Shown here: positions 1 to 8,738 of the stretch, one piece after another | Numbering within the stretch: position 1 is the stretch's first letter | Layout: every line of letters starts with the position of its first letter | Source of the DNA: JABSOG01 sp041583135 | GTDB lineage: Bacteria; Pseudomonadota; Gammaproteobacteria; Enterobacterales; Alteromonadaceae | Reading direction: 5' to 3' | Assembly (NCBI GenBank): GCA_041583135.1 | Contig: JBFHGJ010000067.1 | Location: 1-29,725 of the forward strand | Length of the DNA: 29,725 nt | Program-made: the position numbers and the translations under genes | Notes under the pieces: generated by a model | The model's database searches: none | Told to the model about the DNA's origin: nothing | Seen by the model: the letters and a program-made list of their open reading frames with translations, nothing else

Positions 1-201
1 CCGATCGCCGCTATTGAGGCTTGCATGGCGCGTCAGGGCTTGAGCAATCAAGATCTAGTGCCTTATATCGGCCATTCAGGCAGGGTTTCAGAGATCTTAA
101 ACTACAAGCGCAGCCTAACTTTGGCGATGATCCGCAAGCTAAATCAGGGGTTGGGAATACCAACCGATGTGTTGGTACAAGCCTATCGCTTAAAAAAATA
201 A
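1..201 (+). CDS. higA: HigA-type antitoxin, C-terminal part (cut by window edge)
   Basis: Frame 1 is open from the first base to a TAA at 199-201 and gives 66 residues with no start in view, so the gene begins outside the window. The peptide carries the pattern typical of HigA/YgjM antitoxins (COG5499): a helix-turn-helix recognition segment (GRVSEILNYKRSL) followed by an M-I-R-K-L...G-L-G-I-P-T-D-V-L-V tail. Such proteins bind and neutralise the HigB mRNA interferase and repress their own operon. The toxin gene would lie to the left, which I cannot see, so an orphan regulator of the same fold is possible. The stop codon merges into the hairpin at 200-229. Confidence 0.72.
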   Translation, partial: PIAAIEACMARQGLSNQDLVPYIGHSGRVSEILNYKRSLTLAMIRKLNQGLGIPTDVLVQAYRLKK

Positions 202-229
202 CTGCGGCACTGAAGAAGTAGCCGCAGTT
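192..229 (-). terminator. Rho-independent terminator of pepQ, possibly bidirectional
   Basis: Nine-base arms AACTGCGGC (200-208) and GCCGCAGTT (221-229) enclose a 12-base loop. On the minus strand the stem is followed by a run of seven T residues after one A, a textbook terminator for pepQ, which stops 26 bases away. On the plus strand only a short T run follows, so termination of the antitoxin gene would be weaker. Confidence 0.75.
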
Positions 230-255
230 TGGCGGTGGTGAGCCGCTACAGTGTC

Positions 256-1581
256 TTAGTCGAGATTAAGTTCGCGAGTCATATTTTCGTTGCGCTCGCG
301 GTGGACGATGACATTGTCTTCGATACGAATACCACCGTATTTTCTAAAACGCTCAATTTTTTCCCAGTTGACGTGTTTGCCTTGCGGGGTATCTTTGACA
401 TCTTTAAGCAGGCTGTCGATAAAATACAAGCCGGGTTCAATGGTAAACACCATGCTCGCTTCGATATCACGGGTGCTGCGCAAGAACGGGTGAGCTGCCG
501 GTGGTTTGATGTGGGTGCCACGTTCATCGGCCATAAAGCCGCCAACATCATGTACCTGCAAACCCAAATGATGGCCTAAACCGTGAGGGAAGAAAGGGGC
601 GACGATGCCTTGTTCATAAATTTCGTCGCTCGAGAGATTGACGAAGTTAAAGTCATGAAGCACTTGCGCCAACATCTGATGACACTGCACATGCAGATCG
701 GCGTAGTTGTCTCCGGGTTTGAGCGCTTGGGCGAGGGCGATTTGCTTTTCTTTTACCGCGTTAATCAGTTCTGCAAACTCGTCGTCGCGGTAGGAATAGG
801 TGCGGGTAATGTCGGCCGCATAGCCGTTAAAGCTAGCACCGGCATCGATCAAAAACGAGTGACGATCGGCCGGCTCTGGTGCCTGCTTGTCAAAATGGGT
901 GTAGTGCAAAATGGCCGCATTTTGATTCAACGCAATGATGTTGGCATAAGGCGCGTCATTCTCACCTTGGCCACTGGCTTTGATATAGGCCAGCAAAATG
1001 TCAAATTCCGAACCACCGGCAAAGAAGGTTTCTTTGGCGGCAGTGTGGCCAGCAACGGCCAGCTTATTGGCTTCGCGCAAACAGTAATGCTCGTAGTCAG
1101 TTTTATAGGCGCGATGAAAATGCAGGTAATTGAGCACGCCCTCTGGATTGATTTCGTTGAAACCCAAAGCATTGGCCACTTCAATATGCTCGCCCATATA
1201 GGCCAAACGAGATTTGTCTTGCGGTAACATATGCTCGACTTGCTCTGGTGATTCGAGCAGCTCGATATCGAAAGATTCAGCCCAATAATCGCTTGGTGCA
1301 TCTGGCACTTTATGCCAGAAATCCTTCGGCAGATAAAAGATAAGCTTCGGTTTGTCTTCGCCATTGACCAACAACCAACAGTTGGGGTTATCGGTCACCG
1401 GCAACCAGGCTTTAAATAATGGGTTCACTTTGAACGGATAGTTGTTATCGTCAAGAAACAGGCGTTTGTTTTGGCCGGAGTGGATCACCAATCCGTCGAG
1501 GTTTTCACGCGTCAAGACGTCGCGGACTCTGGCTTGATTGACCATGATATGTTGCTGATAAGACGACACTAAATTATCCAT
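256..1581 (-). CDS. pepQ: Xaa-Pro dipeptidase (prolidase)
   Basis: A cytoplasmic M24-family metallopeptidase that splits dipeptides with C-terminal proline. The 441-residue protein is close in length to E. coli PepQ (443). The dinuclear metal site is complete: D246 (in IDAGA), D257 (in ADITRTY), H337 (in PHGLGHH), E382 (in TIEPGLYF) and E421 (in GIRIEDN). I chose the ATG at 1581 rather than the in-frame start at 1638 because MDNLVSSYQQH lines up with the start of E. coli PepQ and has a GAGAAG ribosome site. It lies downstream of slt on the same strand. In enterobacteria pepQ is directly divergent from fadB; here slt sits between them. A strong terminator follows. Confidence 0.95.
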   Translation of the reverse strand: MDNLVSSYQQHIMVNQARVRDVLTRENLDGLVIHSGQNKRLFLDDNNYPFKVNPLFKAWLPVTDNPNCWLLVNGEDKPKLIFYLPKDFWHKVPDAPSDYWAESFDIELLESPEQVEHMLPQDKSRLAYMGEHIEVANALGFNEINPEGVLNYLHFHRAYKTDYEHYCLREANKLAVAGHTAAKETFFAGGSEFDILLAYIKASGQGENDAPYANIIALNQNAAILHYTHFDKQAPEPADRHSFLIDAGASFNGYAADITRTYSYRDDEFAELINAVKEKQIALAQALKPGDNYADLHVQCHQMLAQVLHDFNFVNLSSDEIYEQGIVAPFFPHGLGHHLGLQVHDVGGFMADERGTHIKPPAAHPFLRSTRDIEASMVFTIEPGLYFIDSLLKDVKDTPQGKHVNWEKIERFRKYGGIRIEDNVIVHRERNENMTRELNLD

Positions 1582-1753
1582 TAACGGCTTCTCTATTTTG
1601 CTGAGTGTTGGCGATAGTTTAACGAATATTGCTGGCACAAACCAATGAATTGATGACCCCTATTGCCGCTTTATACGCCAGTGCGTCAATTTGCCCTTGA
1701 GTGCCCGGCGACAAAGGCTTACAGCAGTGTAAACAATTGTTAGCGATTGTGTG

Positions 1754-3688
1754 CTATAGCCCTATCTGCATGTTGGCTAAGGCTTTGAACTTGTTTTCGC
1801 TGCTACCAAGCAGCTCAGAATAAATTTGGCGATAGGCCATGACGCTTTTTACATATTCGCGGGTTTCTTTGTAGGGGATGGTCTCTATCCATATATCCGC
1901 AGGCATTGGCTGTGGCGTTTTGAGCCAGACTTTGACACGGTTTATCCCAGCGTTATAGGCGGCAGCAGCGATGACTTCATTACCCTGTACACTCTCTAAC
2001 AGGTATTTTACGTAGTCGGTGGCATATTGCACATTGGTATCAGAGTCGAATAGCTTGGTGCGTTTGACTTTCTTTTTGGCGATAAACTTAGCCGTACTCG
2101 GCAGCATCTGCATTAGGCCATAGGCGCCAGCCGGTGAATAGGCATCGGTCATAAATGAGCTTTCGCGCCGCGCAATGGCAAAAATAAAAGACGGTTCTAG
2201 CTGGTTGCGGTTGGAGTGATAAGACAGGGTGTCCTTATAGGCCAAAGGAAAGCGCAAATTGACATCATCCCAGTACTTTTGTTGGGCGAGGGTAAAGATG
2301 GCGCGGTCATACCAACCATTTTGATTGGCCCATTTGGCGGCGGCCAGCTTTTCGCGGCGATCGAGTTTGCGATCAAGATAGTTCCACTCTCGTCTGGCTT
2401 CGCGAAAACGCCCGAGGTTTCTAAATTCCAGTGCCCGTTTGGCTGCGGCCATCTGGTCGATTTTAAGCAATTCGTCATCGCTAAATACCAAAGGGGTATC
2501 GGCAAGATTTGGGGGTTGTCCGATTAAGGTGGCCGCTAAAAAGCCGTAATAATGGCGCTCTTTGGCCACTTTAACAAAAAAGCGTCTGGCATCGGCATGA
2601 TTGCCGGTTTGCTCCAGCGCTCTGGCGAGCCAGTAAGACCAGGCTTCTTCTTCGGCTAAACGTGGTGGCAGCGCCTGTAACACAGACAAAGCATCTTGCC
2701 AGTCGCTGCGGCGCAGACTGTCGGCAATGCGCCATTGCACTACCTGATCGGTCATTTCGGCTGGCGGTACTTTATCAAGCCACAAGTTCGCCTTGTCATC
2801 ACCGGCTTTGGCTAAGCGGACCGCAAATACCTTGGCGACATCGTGTTTTTCGTCTTCGGTAAATCGATATTGTTTTTGCATTTCAGCCCAGCTACGTAAG
2901 GCCAATTGGCTGTCGCGCCAGATAAGGCGTTTGATGCCATATAACAAAATGGCTTTTTCTTTATCGCTCGATTTGGGGAAGTATTTTAGTCGGCTGACGG
3001 TGTGAGGGTTGCGTCTGGCCTTATACCACAGGTCGGCGAGGTATTTTTCATTTTCGGGCGTGAGCCTTTTTAAATAGGGGATGAGGGTGTGGTCGCCCTT
3101 TGATGCCGCGAGAACTAAGCGTTGCCACACCTTGTCTTCACTGCGGTGCCCGGCTTTTTGCCATTGGCTAAATAGCGGATCGCATGCTTTGGGCTGAGAT
3201 TTCTTTGCTATCCACAAATGGTCTACCTGTGAAAATATGTCTTCTTTGGGTGCACCGGCATTTAACGCAAAGCGCAACTGATAGCACAACAGTTCAGTGT
3301 CGCTCGATGGTCTAAAGTCTTGTAAAAATAATGCCTGCTTATCTCTTTTAGCCAGGTAAAACAGCCACTTTTTGCGTAATGGCCATTCTAAAGGGGTTTG
3401 TTCGAAACGGGCAAGGAAGTCACGTATCTTGCTTTTGTTTTTGAGGTTGGTGTGATGGCTTAAGTAGGTCAGCTCGATGTAGGGTTGTAACGGATAGCCG
3501 TCGAGTTGACGGTACAGCTGCTGGTACTCGCTGGAATGGCGACGTTTGGCTGCGTATTCGGCTTTTAAGAACACTTCGCGTTGCTGTTTGAGTTCGGTTT
3601 GACTATCCACCGCACTGGCTTGTGCCGATTGGGTGGCACAGAAAAGGGCAAACAACAAAAACAATCGCATCAATCGGTAGCTATACAT
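1754..3688 (-). CDS. slt: Soluble lytic murein transglycosylase (Slt70 type)
   Basis: A periplasmic enzyme that cleaves the MurNAc-GlcNAc bond of peptidoglycan with formation of 1,6-anhydro ends. It has 644 residues, against 645 for E. coli Slt. An N-terminal signal peptide has its hydrophobic core near residues 8-20 and a likely cleavage after AQA or ASA at residues 24-26. A long alpha-helical superhelix occupies about residues 30-480. The C-terminal lysozyme-like catalytic domain has E509 in ARRESSF as the acid/base, the GLMQ motif at 524-527 and AYNAG at 577-581. A later ATG at codon 7 would also give a good signal peptide. The gene probably starts its own transcript from the gap shared with fadB and may read through into pepQ, 172 bases downstream. 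Confidence 0.95.
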   Translation of the reverse strand: MYSYRLMRLFLLFALFCATQSAQASAVDSQTELKQQREVFLKAEYAAKRRHSSEYQQLYRQLDGYPLQPYIELTYLSHHTNLKNKSKIRDFLARFEQTPLEWPLRKKWLFYLAKRDKQALFLQDFRPSSDTELLCYQLRFALNAGAPKEDIFSQVDHLWIAKKSQPKACDPLFSQWQKAGHRSEDKVWQRLVLAASKGDHTLIPYLKRLTPENEKYLADLWYKARRNPHTVSRLKYFPKSSDKEKAILLYGIKRLIWRDSQLALRSWAEMQKQYRFTEDEKHDVAKVFAVRLAKAGDDKANLWLDKVPPAEMTDQVVQWRIADSLRRSDWQDALSVLQALPPRLAEEEAWSYWLARALEQTGNHADARRFFVKVAKERHYYGFLAATLIGQPPNLADTPLVFSDDELLKIDQMAAAKRALEFRNLGRFREARREWNYLDRKLDRREKLAAAKWANQNGWYDRAIFTLAQQKYWDDVNLRFPLAYKDTLSYHSNRNQLEPSFIFAIARRESSFMTDAYSPAGAYGLMQMLPSTAKFIAKKKVKRTKLFDSDTNVQYATDYVKYLLESVQGNEVIAAAAYNAGINRVKVWLKTPQPMPADIWIETIPYKETREYVKSVMAYRQIYSELLGSSENKFKALANMQIGL

Positions 3689-3861
3689 GGATCACTAAAA
3701 GAGATTTTTGACCTGCTGGTCTTATAAAAGATAACAAACGGCAACGAAATAATCATTGCCCTTGGCAGGAAAAGTGTGAATTTTTGTGTTTGTCGTCCGA
3801 TGTCGCGGATTTACTGGTGAGAAGTTCGGTTTTTTGCTTCGCATTTTGCGAAAATTTCAAC

Positions 3862-3885
3862 AAATTTAAACGGTCGTTTAAATTT
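3862..3885. promoter_or_regulatory. Fatty-acid regulator operator candidate (PsrA/FadR-like)
   Basis: A perfect palindrome with 11-base arms AAATTTAAACG and their reverse complement around a central GT. Its core AAAC-N4-GTTT fits the published form of PsrA boxes (a TetR-family fatty-acid sensor that represses fad genes in gammaproteobacteria). It overlaps a candidate fadB promoter, as expected for a repressor site. The regulator itself is not in the window, so assignment to PsrA rather than FadR or another factor is inference. Confidence 0.6.
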
Positions 3886-3920
3886 TTGGTTGATATTTCT
3901 ATAAACCTTTATCACACTGG

Positions 3921-3955
3921 TGCAACTAAAATTAGAAATGCACAATTTTAGTGCA
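3921..3955. repeat. Inverted repeat in the probable fadB 5' leader
   Basis: The arms TGCA-A-CTAAAATT (3921-3933) and AATTTTAG-TGCA (3944-3955) pair with one bulged base around a 10-base loop. It lies downstream of the operator candidate and about 57 bases before the fadB start, so it could be a leader hairpin or a second operator. There is no T run, so it is not a standard terminator. Confidence 0.4.
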
Positions 3956-4011
3956 GATCAAATCCAACCAGATTACTTCTGATGATGAATCTCAAGGGGG
4001 AGATACCAGTA

Positions 4012-6165
4012 ATGATTTATCAAAGCAACAGTATTGCGGTGCAATACATCGACGATGGTATCGTCGAGTTTAAGTTTGATGCCAAAGGGTCGGTCAACAA
4101 GTTTGATCAGCAAACCCTAAAAGATTGCCAAGAAGCGCTTAATATTCTTAAAGCGGAAAGTAACCTCCAAGGGGTGATCTTTACCAGTGCCAAGAGCACA
4201 TTTATCGTCGGTGCCGACATTACTGAATTCTTAGAGGTGTTTAAGGCGCCCGAAGCAGAATTGGTGCCATGGATCAAAAAAGCCTCCGATGTGTTCGACA
4301 GCTGCGAAGACTTGCCTTGTCCAACCGTTGCGGCCATTACCGGTTATGCCGTTGGTGGTGGTTGTGAGTGGACTTTGGCCACCGACTATCGTGTTGCCGA
4401 CACCACAACCCGTATCGGTTTGCCTGAGGTGAAACTGGGCTTGATGCCTGGTTTTGGTGGCACAGTGCGTTTGCCACGAGTTATCGGTGTCGATAACGCG
4501 ATGGAGTGGATCAGCACAGGTAAAGACCACAAAGCCGAAGACGCGCTTAAAGTCGGCGCTGTTGATGCGGTTGTTGCACCTGAGAAATTGCGCGATGCCG
4601 CCATTGCCATGGTTAAAGATGCCGCTGCCGGCAAGCTGGATTGGCGCACCAAACGTCAGTACAAGCTCGACCCGATTAAACTCAACGCCACAGAGCAGGC
4701 CATGAGCTTTAACGTCGCCAAGGCGATGGTCGGCGCCAAAGCGGGCAAACATTACCCTGCGCCGGTATTGGCGATTCAAACCATGGAAAAACAAGCCAAC
4801 GTTGGTCGTGCTGAGGCTGTTGCGATGGAAAATGTCGCTTTTGCCAAACTGGCCAAAACTGACGCTGCTACCGCGCAAATTGGTATTTTCCTTGGTGACC
4901 AAGTGGTTAAAGGCAAAGCTAAAAAAGCTGCTAAATCTGCGACCAAAGCGGTAAATAAAGCCGCTGTTTTGGGCGCTGGTATTATGGGTGGCGGTATTGC
5001 CTACCAGTCTGCTTCAAAAGGTACGCCAATCGTGATGAAAGACATCAACGATAAGGCCCTTGACTTAGGTCTCAATGAAGCGGCCAAGTTATTGAACAAG
5101 CAAATGGAGCGTGGCCGTTTAAATGGTCACAAAATGGCTGCGGTATTGAACAATATCACCCCGACTTTGAGTTATGACTCGATTAAAGATGTCGATGTTG
5201 TGGTTGAGGCCGTGGTTGAAAACCCTAAAGTCAAAGCCATGGTGCTTAAAGAAACCGAGCAACATCTTAGCGATGATGCCATTATCGCGTCTAACACTTC
5301 GACCATTTCTATCAGCTCTTTGGCTGAATCTTTAGAAAAGCCTGAGCGCTTCTGTGGTATGCACTTTTTCAACCCGGTACACAGAATGCCGTTAGTTGAA
5401 GTGATTCGTGGCGAAAAAACCTCAGAAGATACCATCAATGCGGTTGTGGCTTATGCCGCCAAAATGGGCAAATCGCCTATCGTAGTTGGTGACTGTCCGG
5501 GCTTTTTCGTTAACCGTGTGCTTTTCCCATACCTGGCTGGTTTCAGCATGTTGATCACCGATGGTGCAGATTTCACCGCAGTTGATAAAGTGATGACCAG
5601 AGAGTTCGGCTGGCCGATGGGTCCTGCCTACTTGATTGACGTGGTCGGTATCGATACCTGCTATCACTGTATTGATGTGATGAGCGCAGGCTTCCCAACC
5701 CGTATGGCAAAAATCGACAACGACCCGATTGCTTTGATGTACAACAACGAGCGCTACGGTCAGAAAAACGGTGTTGGGTTCTTTGCCTACTCGGTCGATA
5801 AGAAAGGCAAGCCGAAAAAAGATGCCGATCCAAAAGCCTATGAGTTGCTCAGCGGCGTTTGTAAAGCGCAGCAAGAATTCAGCAAAGAAGACATCATTGC
5901 CCGTTGTATGATCCCTATGATCAACGAAACCATTCGTTGTCTTGAAGAAGGCATCATCGGTTCTGCCGAAGAAGCAGATATGGGGTTGATTTACGGATTG
6001 GGCTTCCCTCCATTTAGAGGTGGTGTATTCCGCTACATTGAAACCATTGGCTTGGCCAACTTTGTTGAGCTGGCTGACAAATTTGCCCACCTAGGCGAGA
6101 TGTACCAGGTGACTGATAAAACCCGTGCAATGGCCGCCAGTGGCGAGTCATTCTTTAAGGCATAA
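4012..6165 (+). CDS. fadB: Fatty acid oxidation complex alpha subunit FadB
   Basis: A multifunctional beta-oxidation subunit combining enoyl-CoA hydratase/isomerase and L-3-hydroxyacyl-CoA dehydrogenase activities; it forms an alpha2-beta2 complex with FadA in the cytoplasm. The 717 residues show a crotonase domain with the two catalytic glutamates E119 (GGGCEW) and E139 (GLPEVKLG). A Rossmann dinucleotide site follows (VLGAGIMGGG, about 319-328), with the dehydrogenase histidine near 451 (MHFFNPVHRMP), then the C-terminal domains. I chose ATG 4012 over 3982 because MIYQS matches the Shewanella FadB start and the purine-rich ribosome site sits just upstream of it. The TAA is 17 bases before fadA, so the two are one operon. 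The upstream palindrome suggests induction by fatty acids. Confidence 0.97.
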   Translation: MIYQSNSIAVQYIDDGIVEFKFDAKGSVNKFDQQTLKDCQEALNILKAESNLQGVIFTSAKSTFIVGADITEFLEVFKAPEAELVPWIKKASDVFDSCEDLPCPTVAAITGYAVGGGCEWTLATDYRVADTTTRIGLPEVKLGLMPGFGGTVRLPRVIGVDNAMEWISTGKDHKAEDALKVGAVDAVVAPEKLRDAAIAMVKDAAAGKLDWRTKRQYKLDPIKLNATEQAMSFNVAKAMVGAKAGKHYPAPVLAIQTMEKQANVGRAEAVAMENVAFAKLAKTDAATAQIGIFLGDQVVKGKAKKAAKSATKAVNKAAVLGAGIMGGGIAYQSASKGTPIVMKDINDKALDLGLNEAAKLLNKQMERGRLNGHKMAAVLNNITPTLSYDSIKDVDVVVEAVVENPKVKAMVLKETEQHLSDDAIIASNTSTISISSLAESLEKPERFCGMHFFNPVHRMPLVEVIRGEKTSEDTINAVVAYAAKMGKSPIVVGDCPGFFVNRVLFPYLAGFSMLITDGADFTAVDKVMTREFGWPMGPAYLIDVVGIDTCYHCIDVMSAGFPTRMAKIDNDPIALMYNNERYGQKNGVGFFAYSVDKKGKPKKDADPKAYELLSGVCKAQQEFSKEDIIARCMIPMINETIRCLEEGIIGSAEEADMGLIYGLGFPPFRGGVFRYIETIGLANFVELADKFAHLGEMYQVTDKTRAMAASGESFFKA

Positions 6166-6182
6166 TGAGGGAGAATAAAGCG

Positions 6183-7346
6183 ATGAAAAACGCTGTCATT
6201 GTCGATTGTATTCGTACACCTATGGGCCGTTCAAAAGGTGGTATTTTCCGTCATGTACGTGCCGAGGGCTTATCGGCTCACTTGATGAGTCAAATTCTGA
6301 AGCGCAACAGTGCCGTTGATGCGACGCAAATCGACGACATTATCTGGGGCTGTGTGCAGCAGACTTTGGAACAGGGCTTTAACATTGGCCGCAATGCTGC
6401 ACTGTTGGCTGGCATTCCTCATTCTGTGCCTGCGGTCACGGTTAACCGTTTGTGTGGCTCGTCGATGCAGGCGCTTCATGATGCGGCTAAAAGCATCATG
6501 TGTGGTCAAGGCGATATCTATTTAATCGGTGGTGTTGAGCACATGGGTCATGTGCCGATGAGCCATGGTAACGATTTTCATCCGGGCTTGGCTAAATCTG
6601 TGGCCAAAGCCGCCGGTATGATGGGTATGACTGCCGAGTTGTTGGCTAAAATGCACGGTATCGACCGCCAAGCGCAAGATGCCTTCGGTGAGCGTTCGCA
6701 TCGATTGGCCTATGCGGCAACCGTTGAAGGTCGTTTCAAAAACGAAATCGTGGCTACCGAAGGTCATGATGCCGACGGTATTTTGCGTTCGATTGATGTC
6801 GATGAAGTTATCCGTCCTGAAACTACCGTTGAAGCCCTTGCTGGCTTGCGTCCGGTGTTCGACCCGGTCAATGGAACTGTGACTGCCGGTACGTCGTCTG
6901 CTTTGTCTGACGGCGCCGCTGCAATGTTGGTGATGTCGGAAGACAAAGCCAAAGAGTTAGGCTTACCTATCCGCGCTCGCGTTAAAGCGATGGCAGTAGC
7001 CGGTTGCGATCCGTCTATCATGGGTTACGGCCCGGTTCCAGCATCTAAGCGTGCGCTTAAAGCCGCTGGCCTTAGCATTGAAGATATGGGTGTGGTTGAA
7101 CTTAATGAAGCCTTTGCGGCTCAGTCGTTGCCGGTGGTTAAAGACCTTGGTCTGAGCGGTGTGGTTGAAGAAAAAGTCAACCTCAACGGCGGTGCCATTG
7201 CCTTAGGTCACCCTCTTGGCTGTTCAGGCGCTCGTATCTCGACGACTTTGATCAATCTCATGGAAGCCAAAGACGCGCAGTTTGGTCTGGCAACGATGTG
7301 TATTGGTTTAGGTCAGGGTATTGCTACCGTGTTTGAACGGGTCTAA
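6183..7346 (+). CDS. fadA: Acetyl-CoA acyltransferase (3-ketoacyl-CoA thiolase) FadA
   Basis: The beta subunit of the aerobic fatty acid oxidation complex. It performs the thiolytic cleavage that releases acetyl-CoA. With the ATG at 6183 the protein has 387 residues, the same as E. coli FadA. An earlier ATG at 6165, overlapping the fadB stop, would add six residues that the family lacks, and the GAGGGAG ribosome site serves 6183. The catalytic set is complete: C91 (NRLCGSS), H343 (ALGHPLGCSG) and C373 (TMCIGLGQG). It is the last gene of the operon and ends 59 bases before a convergent gene. Confidence 0.97.
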   Translation: MKNAVIVDCIRTPMGRSKGGIFRHVRAEGLSAHLMSQILKRNSAVDATQIDDIIWGCVQQTLEQGFNIGRNAALLAGIPHSVPAVTVNRLCGSSMQALHDAAKSIMCGQGDIYLIGGVEHMGHVPMSHGNDFHPGLAKSVAKAAGMMGMTAELLAKMHGIDRQAQDAFGERSHRLAYAATVEGRFKNEIVATEGHDADGILRSIDVDEVIRPETTVEALAGLRPVFDPVNGTVTAGTSSALSDGAAAMLVMSEDKAKELGLPIRARVKAMAVAGCDPSIMGYGPVPASKRALKAAGLSIEDMGVVELNEAFAAQSLPVVKDLGLSGVVEEKVNLNGGAIALGHPLGCSGARISTTLINLMEAKDAQFGLATMCIGLGQGIATVFERV

Positions 7347-7362
7347 CTCGGCGGCAATCCGA

Positions 7363-7401
7363 TGTGAGAAAGGCAACGCTTGGCGATGTCTTTCTCGCAC
7401 A
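7363..7401. terminator. Weak hairpin between convergent fadA and the diguanylate cyclase gene
   Basis: TGTGAGAAAG (7363-7372) pairs with CTTTCTCGCACA (7390-7401) with a two-base bulge and a 17-base loop. It is the only foldable stretch between the two convergent stops. No T run follows on either strand, so the terminator role is only a positional inference. Confidence 0.3.
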
Positions 7402-7405
7402 TTTG

Positions 7406-8653
7406 TTACGCTTGCAATACCAAGCAGTTGCGGCCATTTTTCTTGGCCTGATAAAGCAGTTTATCCACTTGACTGAGCTGTTCTTTGATATCGCCTTTGC
7501 CATCGGCCATTGCCGCGCCGATACTGGTGGTAAAGTTGAGCTGCGCCGAACCTGAGGTGACGACCGTTTGCGCAACCGCTTCACGGAACGCTTCAATTTG
7601 CCCCTGCATCAATGCTATATCATCACAATGTGCCAACAGCACAAATTCTTCACCCCCTAGGCGGGCCACCAAATCATCGGCAAAATACTGCGGCATTAAA
7701 TTGGCAAAACAGATTAACACCTCATCGCCGACATCATGACCATAGGTGTCGTTAATGGCTTTGAACTTGTCTAAGTCAAACATCACCAGAAGATAGCGTT
7801 TGTCGTTCTTTAACGACTTTTTCAGCTTCTTTTTCCCCTGCTCGAAGAAATAGCGTCGATTGTAAAGTCCGGTCAGGGTATCGGTATTGGCTGCTTTGTG
7901 CATTTCTTCCATATGCTGTAACTTTTCAATATTGTGCATGATACGACAGTAAAATTCTTCTGGGCAAAATGGCTTATTGAGAAAATCGTCGGCGCCGTTC
8001 TTTATAAATCTTGCCGATTGAAAGCTGCGGTCGGCACCGGAAACACCAATGACGATCAATTCTTCTTTGCCATGTTCCTTGCGAATGCGCTGTACCAGCT
8101 CAATGCCGTCCATTCCGGGCATTTCATGGTCGGTGATGACCATTTTGATGTCTTTGTACTGTTGCAAAGCCTGCAGCGCTTTTGAACCGTCTGGCACGCC
8201 ATAGGTCTTGAAGTTGCGTCTTTTGAGTAGCTGCAAAACTTGGTTTCTTGAAGTCAGCGAATCATCGACGACCAGTACCCCGATATTGCGGTTGGTTTGC
8301 TGATATTTCATTACTCGCAACAAATAGTGATAGGCTTGGGCATTCTCTTTGGTGATGTAATCGACTACCGGAAAATTCAAGATCTTCTTGCGGGTTTTGT
8401 CATCCATTCGCCCTGTGACCACGATACTGGGAATACCGTGTTTGAGCACCAGCGGGATAGCCTCACCATCTAGCGCATCGGGGATACGATAGTCGATGGT
8501 GGCGAGGAAAAAGTCGTGAGGTTTATCGAGCAGGGCATTAACCTCAGCCAAAGTGGCGGCAATGACAGGCTCATAGCCAAGGGATTTGCCGATATGGGCA
8601 ATTACCTGAGCGACGTGTTTTGAATCTTCTACCACCAATAGCTGTTTTGTCAC
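7406..8653 (-). CDS. Diguanylate cyclase with two receiver domains (REC-REC-GGDEF)
   Basis: A PleD-like response regulator predicted to make cyclic di-GMP from two GTP. Counting from the GTG at 8653 (415 residues), REC1 spans about 3-120 with acidic pocket E9/D10, phospho-acceptor D54 and K102. REC2 spans about 124-240 with D130/D131, acceptor D175 and K227. The GGDEF domain spans about 258-415 with an intact GGEEF at 333-337 and the metal aspartate near 293. The inhibitory RxxD motif five residues before GGEEF reads FADD, so the product-inhibition site is missing its arginine. Both candidate starts are GTG. I prefer 8653 because AGAGG lies five bases upstream, while at 8659 the purine stretch abuts the start. 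No histidine kinase is adjacent. Confidence 0.92.
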   Translation of the reverse strand: MTKQLLVVEDSKHVAQVIAHIGKSLGYEPVIAATLAEVNALLDKPHDFFLATIDYRIPDALDGEAIPLVLKHGIPSIVVTGRMDDKTRKKILNFPVVDYITKENAQAYHYLLRVMKYQQTNRNIGVLVVDDSLTSRNQVLQLLKRRNFKTYGVPDGSKALQALQQYKDIKMVITDHEMPGMDGIELVQRIRKEHGKEELIVIGVSGADRSFQSARFIKNGADDFLNKPFCPEEFYCRIMHNIEKLQHMEEMHKAANTDTLTGLYNRRYFFEQGKKKLKKSLKNDKRYLLVMFDLDKFKAINDTYGHDVGDEVLICFANLMPQYFADDLVARLGGEEFVLLAHCDDIALMQGQIEAFREAVAQTVVTSGSAQLNFTTSIGAAMADGKGDIKEQLSQVDKLLYQAKKNGRNCLVLQA

Positions 8654-8690
8654 ATCCACCTCTTTGCTTGTCGAAGCTGTTTGGTGCTAG

Positions 8691-8696
8691 ATTATA
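8691..8696 (-). promoter_or_regulatory. Candidate -10 element of the diguanylate cyclase gene
   Basis: The minus strand reads a perfect TATAAT, giving a leader of roughly 30 bases before the GTG start. No good -35 hexamer lies 16-18 bases upstream, so the promoter would be weak or activator-dependent. Confidence 0.35.
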
Positions 8697-8738
8697 ATCC
8701 TTTTTTAACGCCGCTCTATTATTATTTCCATAGTTTTA

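Larger units (their letters stand above)
3689..4011. promoter_or_regulatory. Divergent slt / fadBA regulatory gap
   Basis: This 323-base gap without a gene separates leftward slt from rightward fadBA. The half next to fadB is AT-rich and holds the palindrome at 3862-3885 and a second inverted repeat at 3921-3955, both listed separately. A possible fadB -10 (TATAAA, 3900-3905) lies 17 bases after TTTAAA at 3877-3882, so the palindrome would overlap the -35. TTGGTT (3886-3891) with TTTATC (3908-3913) is an alternative. An AAGGGGGAGA ribosome site at 3994-4003 precedes fadB. I see no convincing slt promoter hexamers and no further gene. Confidence 0.55.

Noticed and set aside
583..1227. A 214-residue rightward frame opposite pepQ
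   Set aside because: It lies wholly antisense to a well-supported enzyme gene whose catalytic residues are all in place; no family resemblance.
5422..6090. A 222-residue leftward frame opposite fadB, and similar long frames at 4231-4902
   Set aside because: Shadow frames of a highly conserved gene; no ribosome site or recognisable motif.
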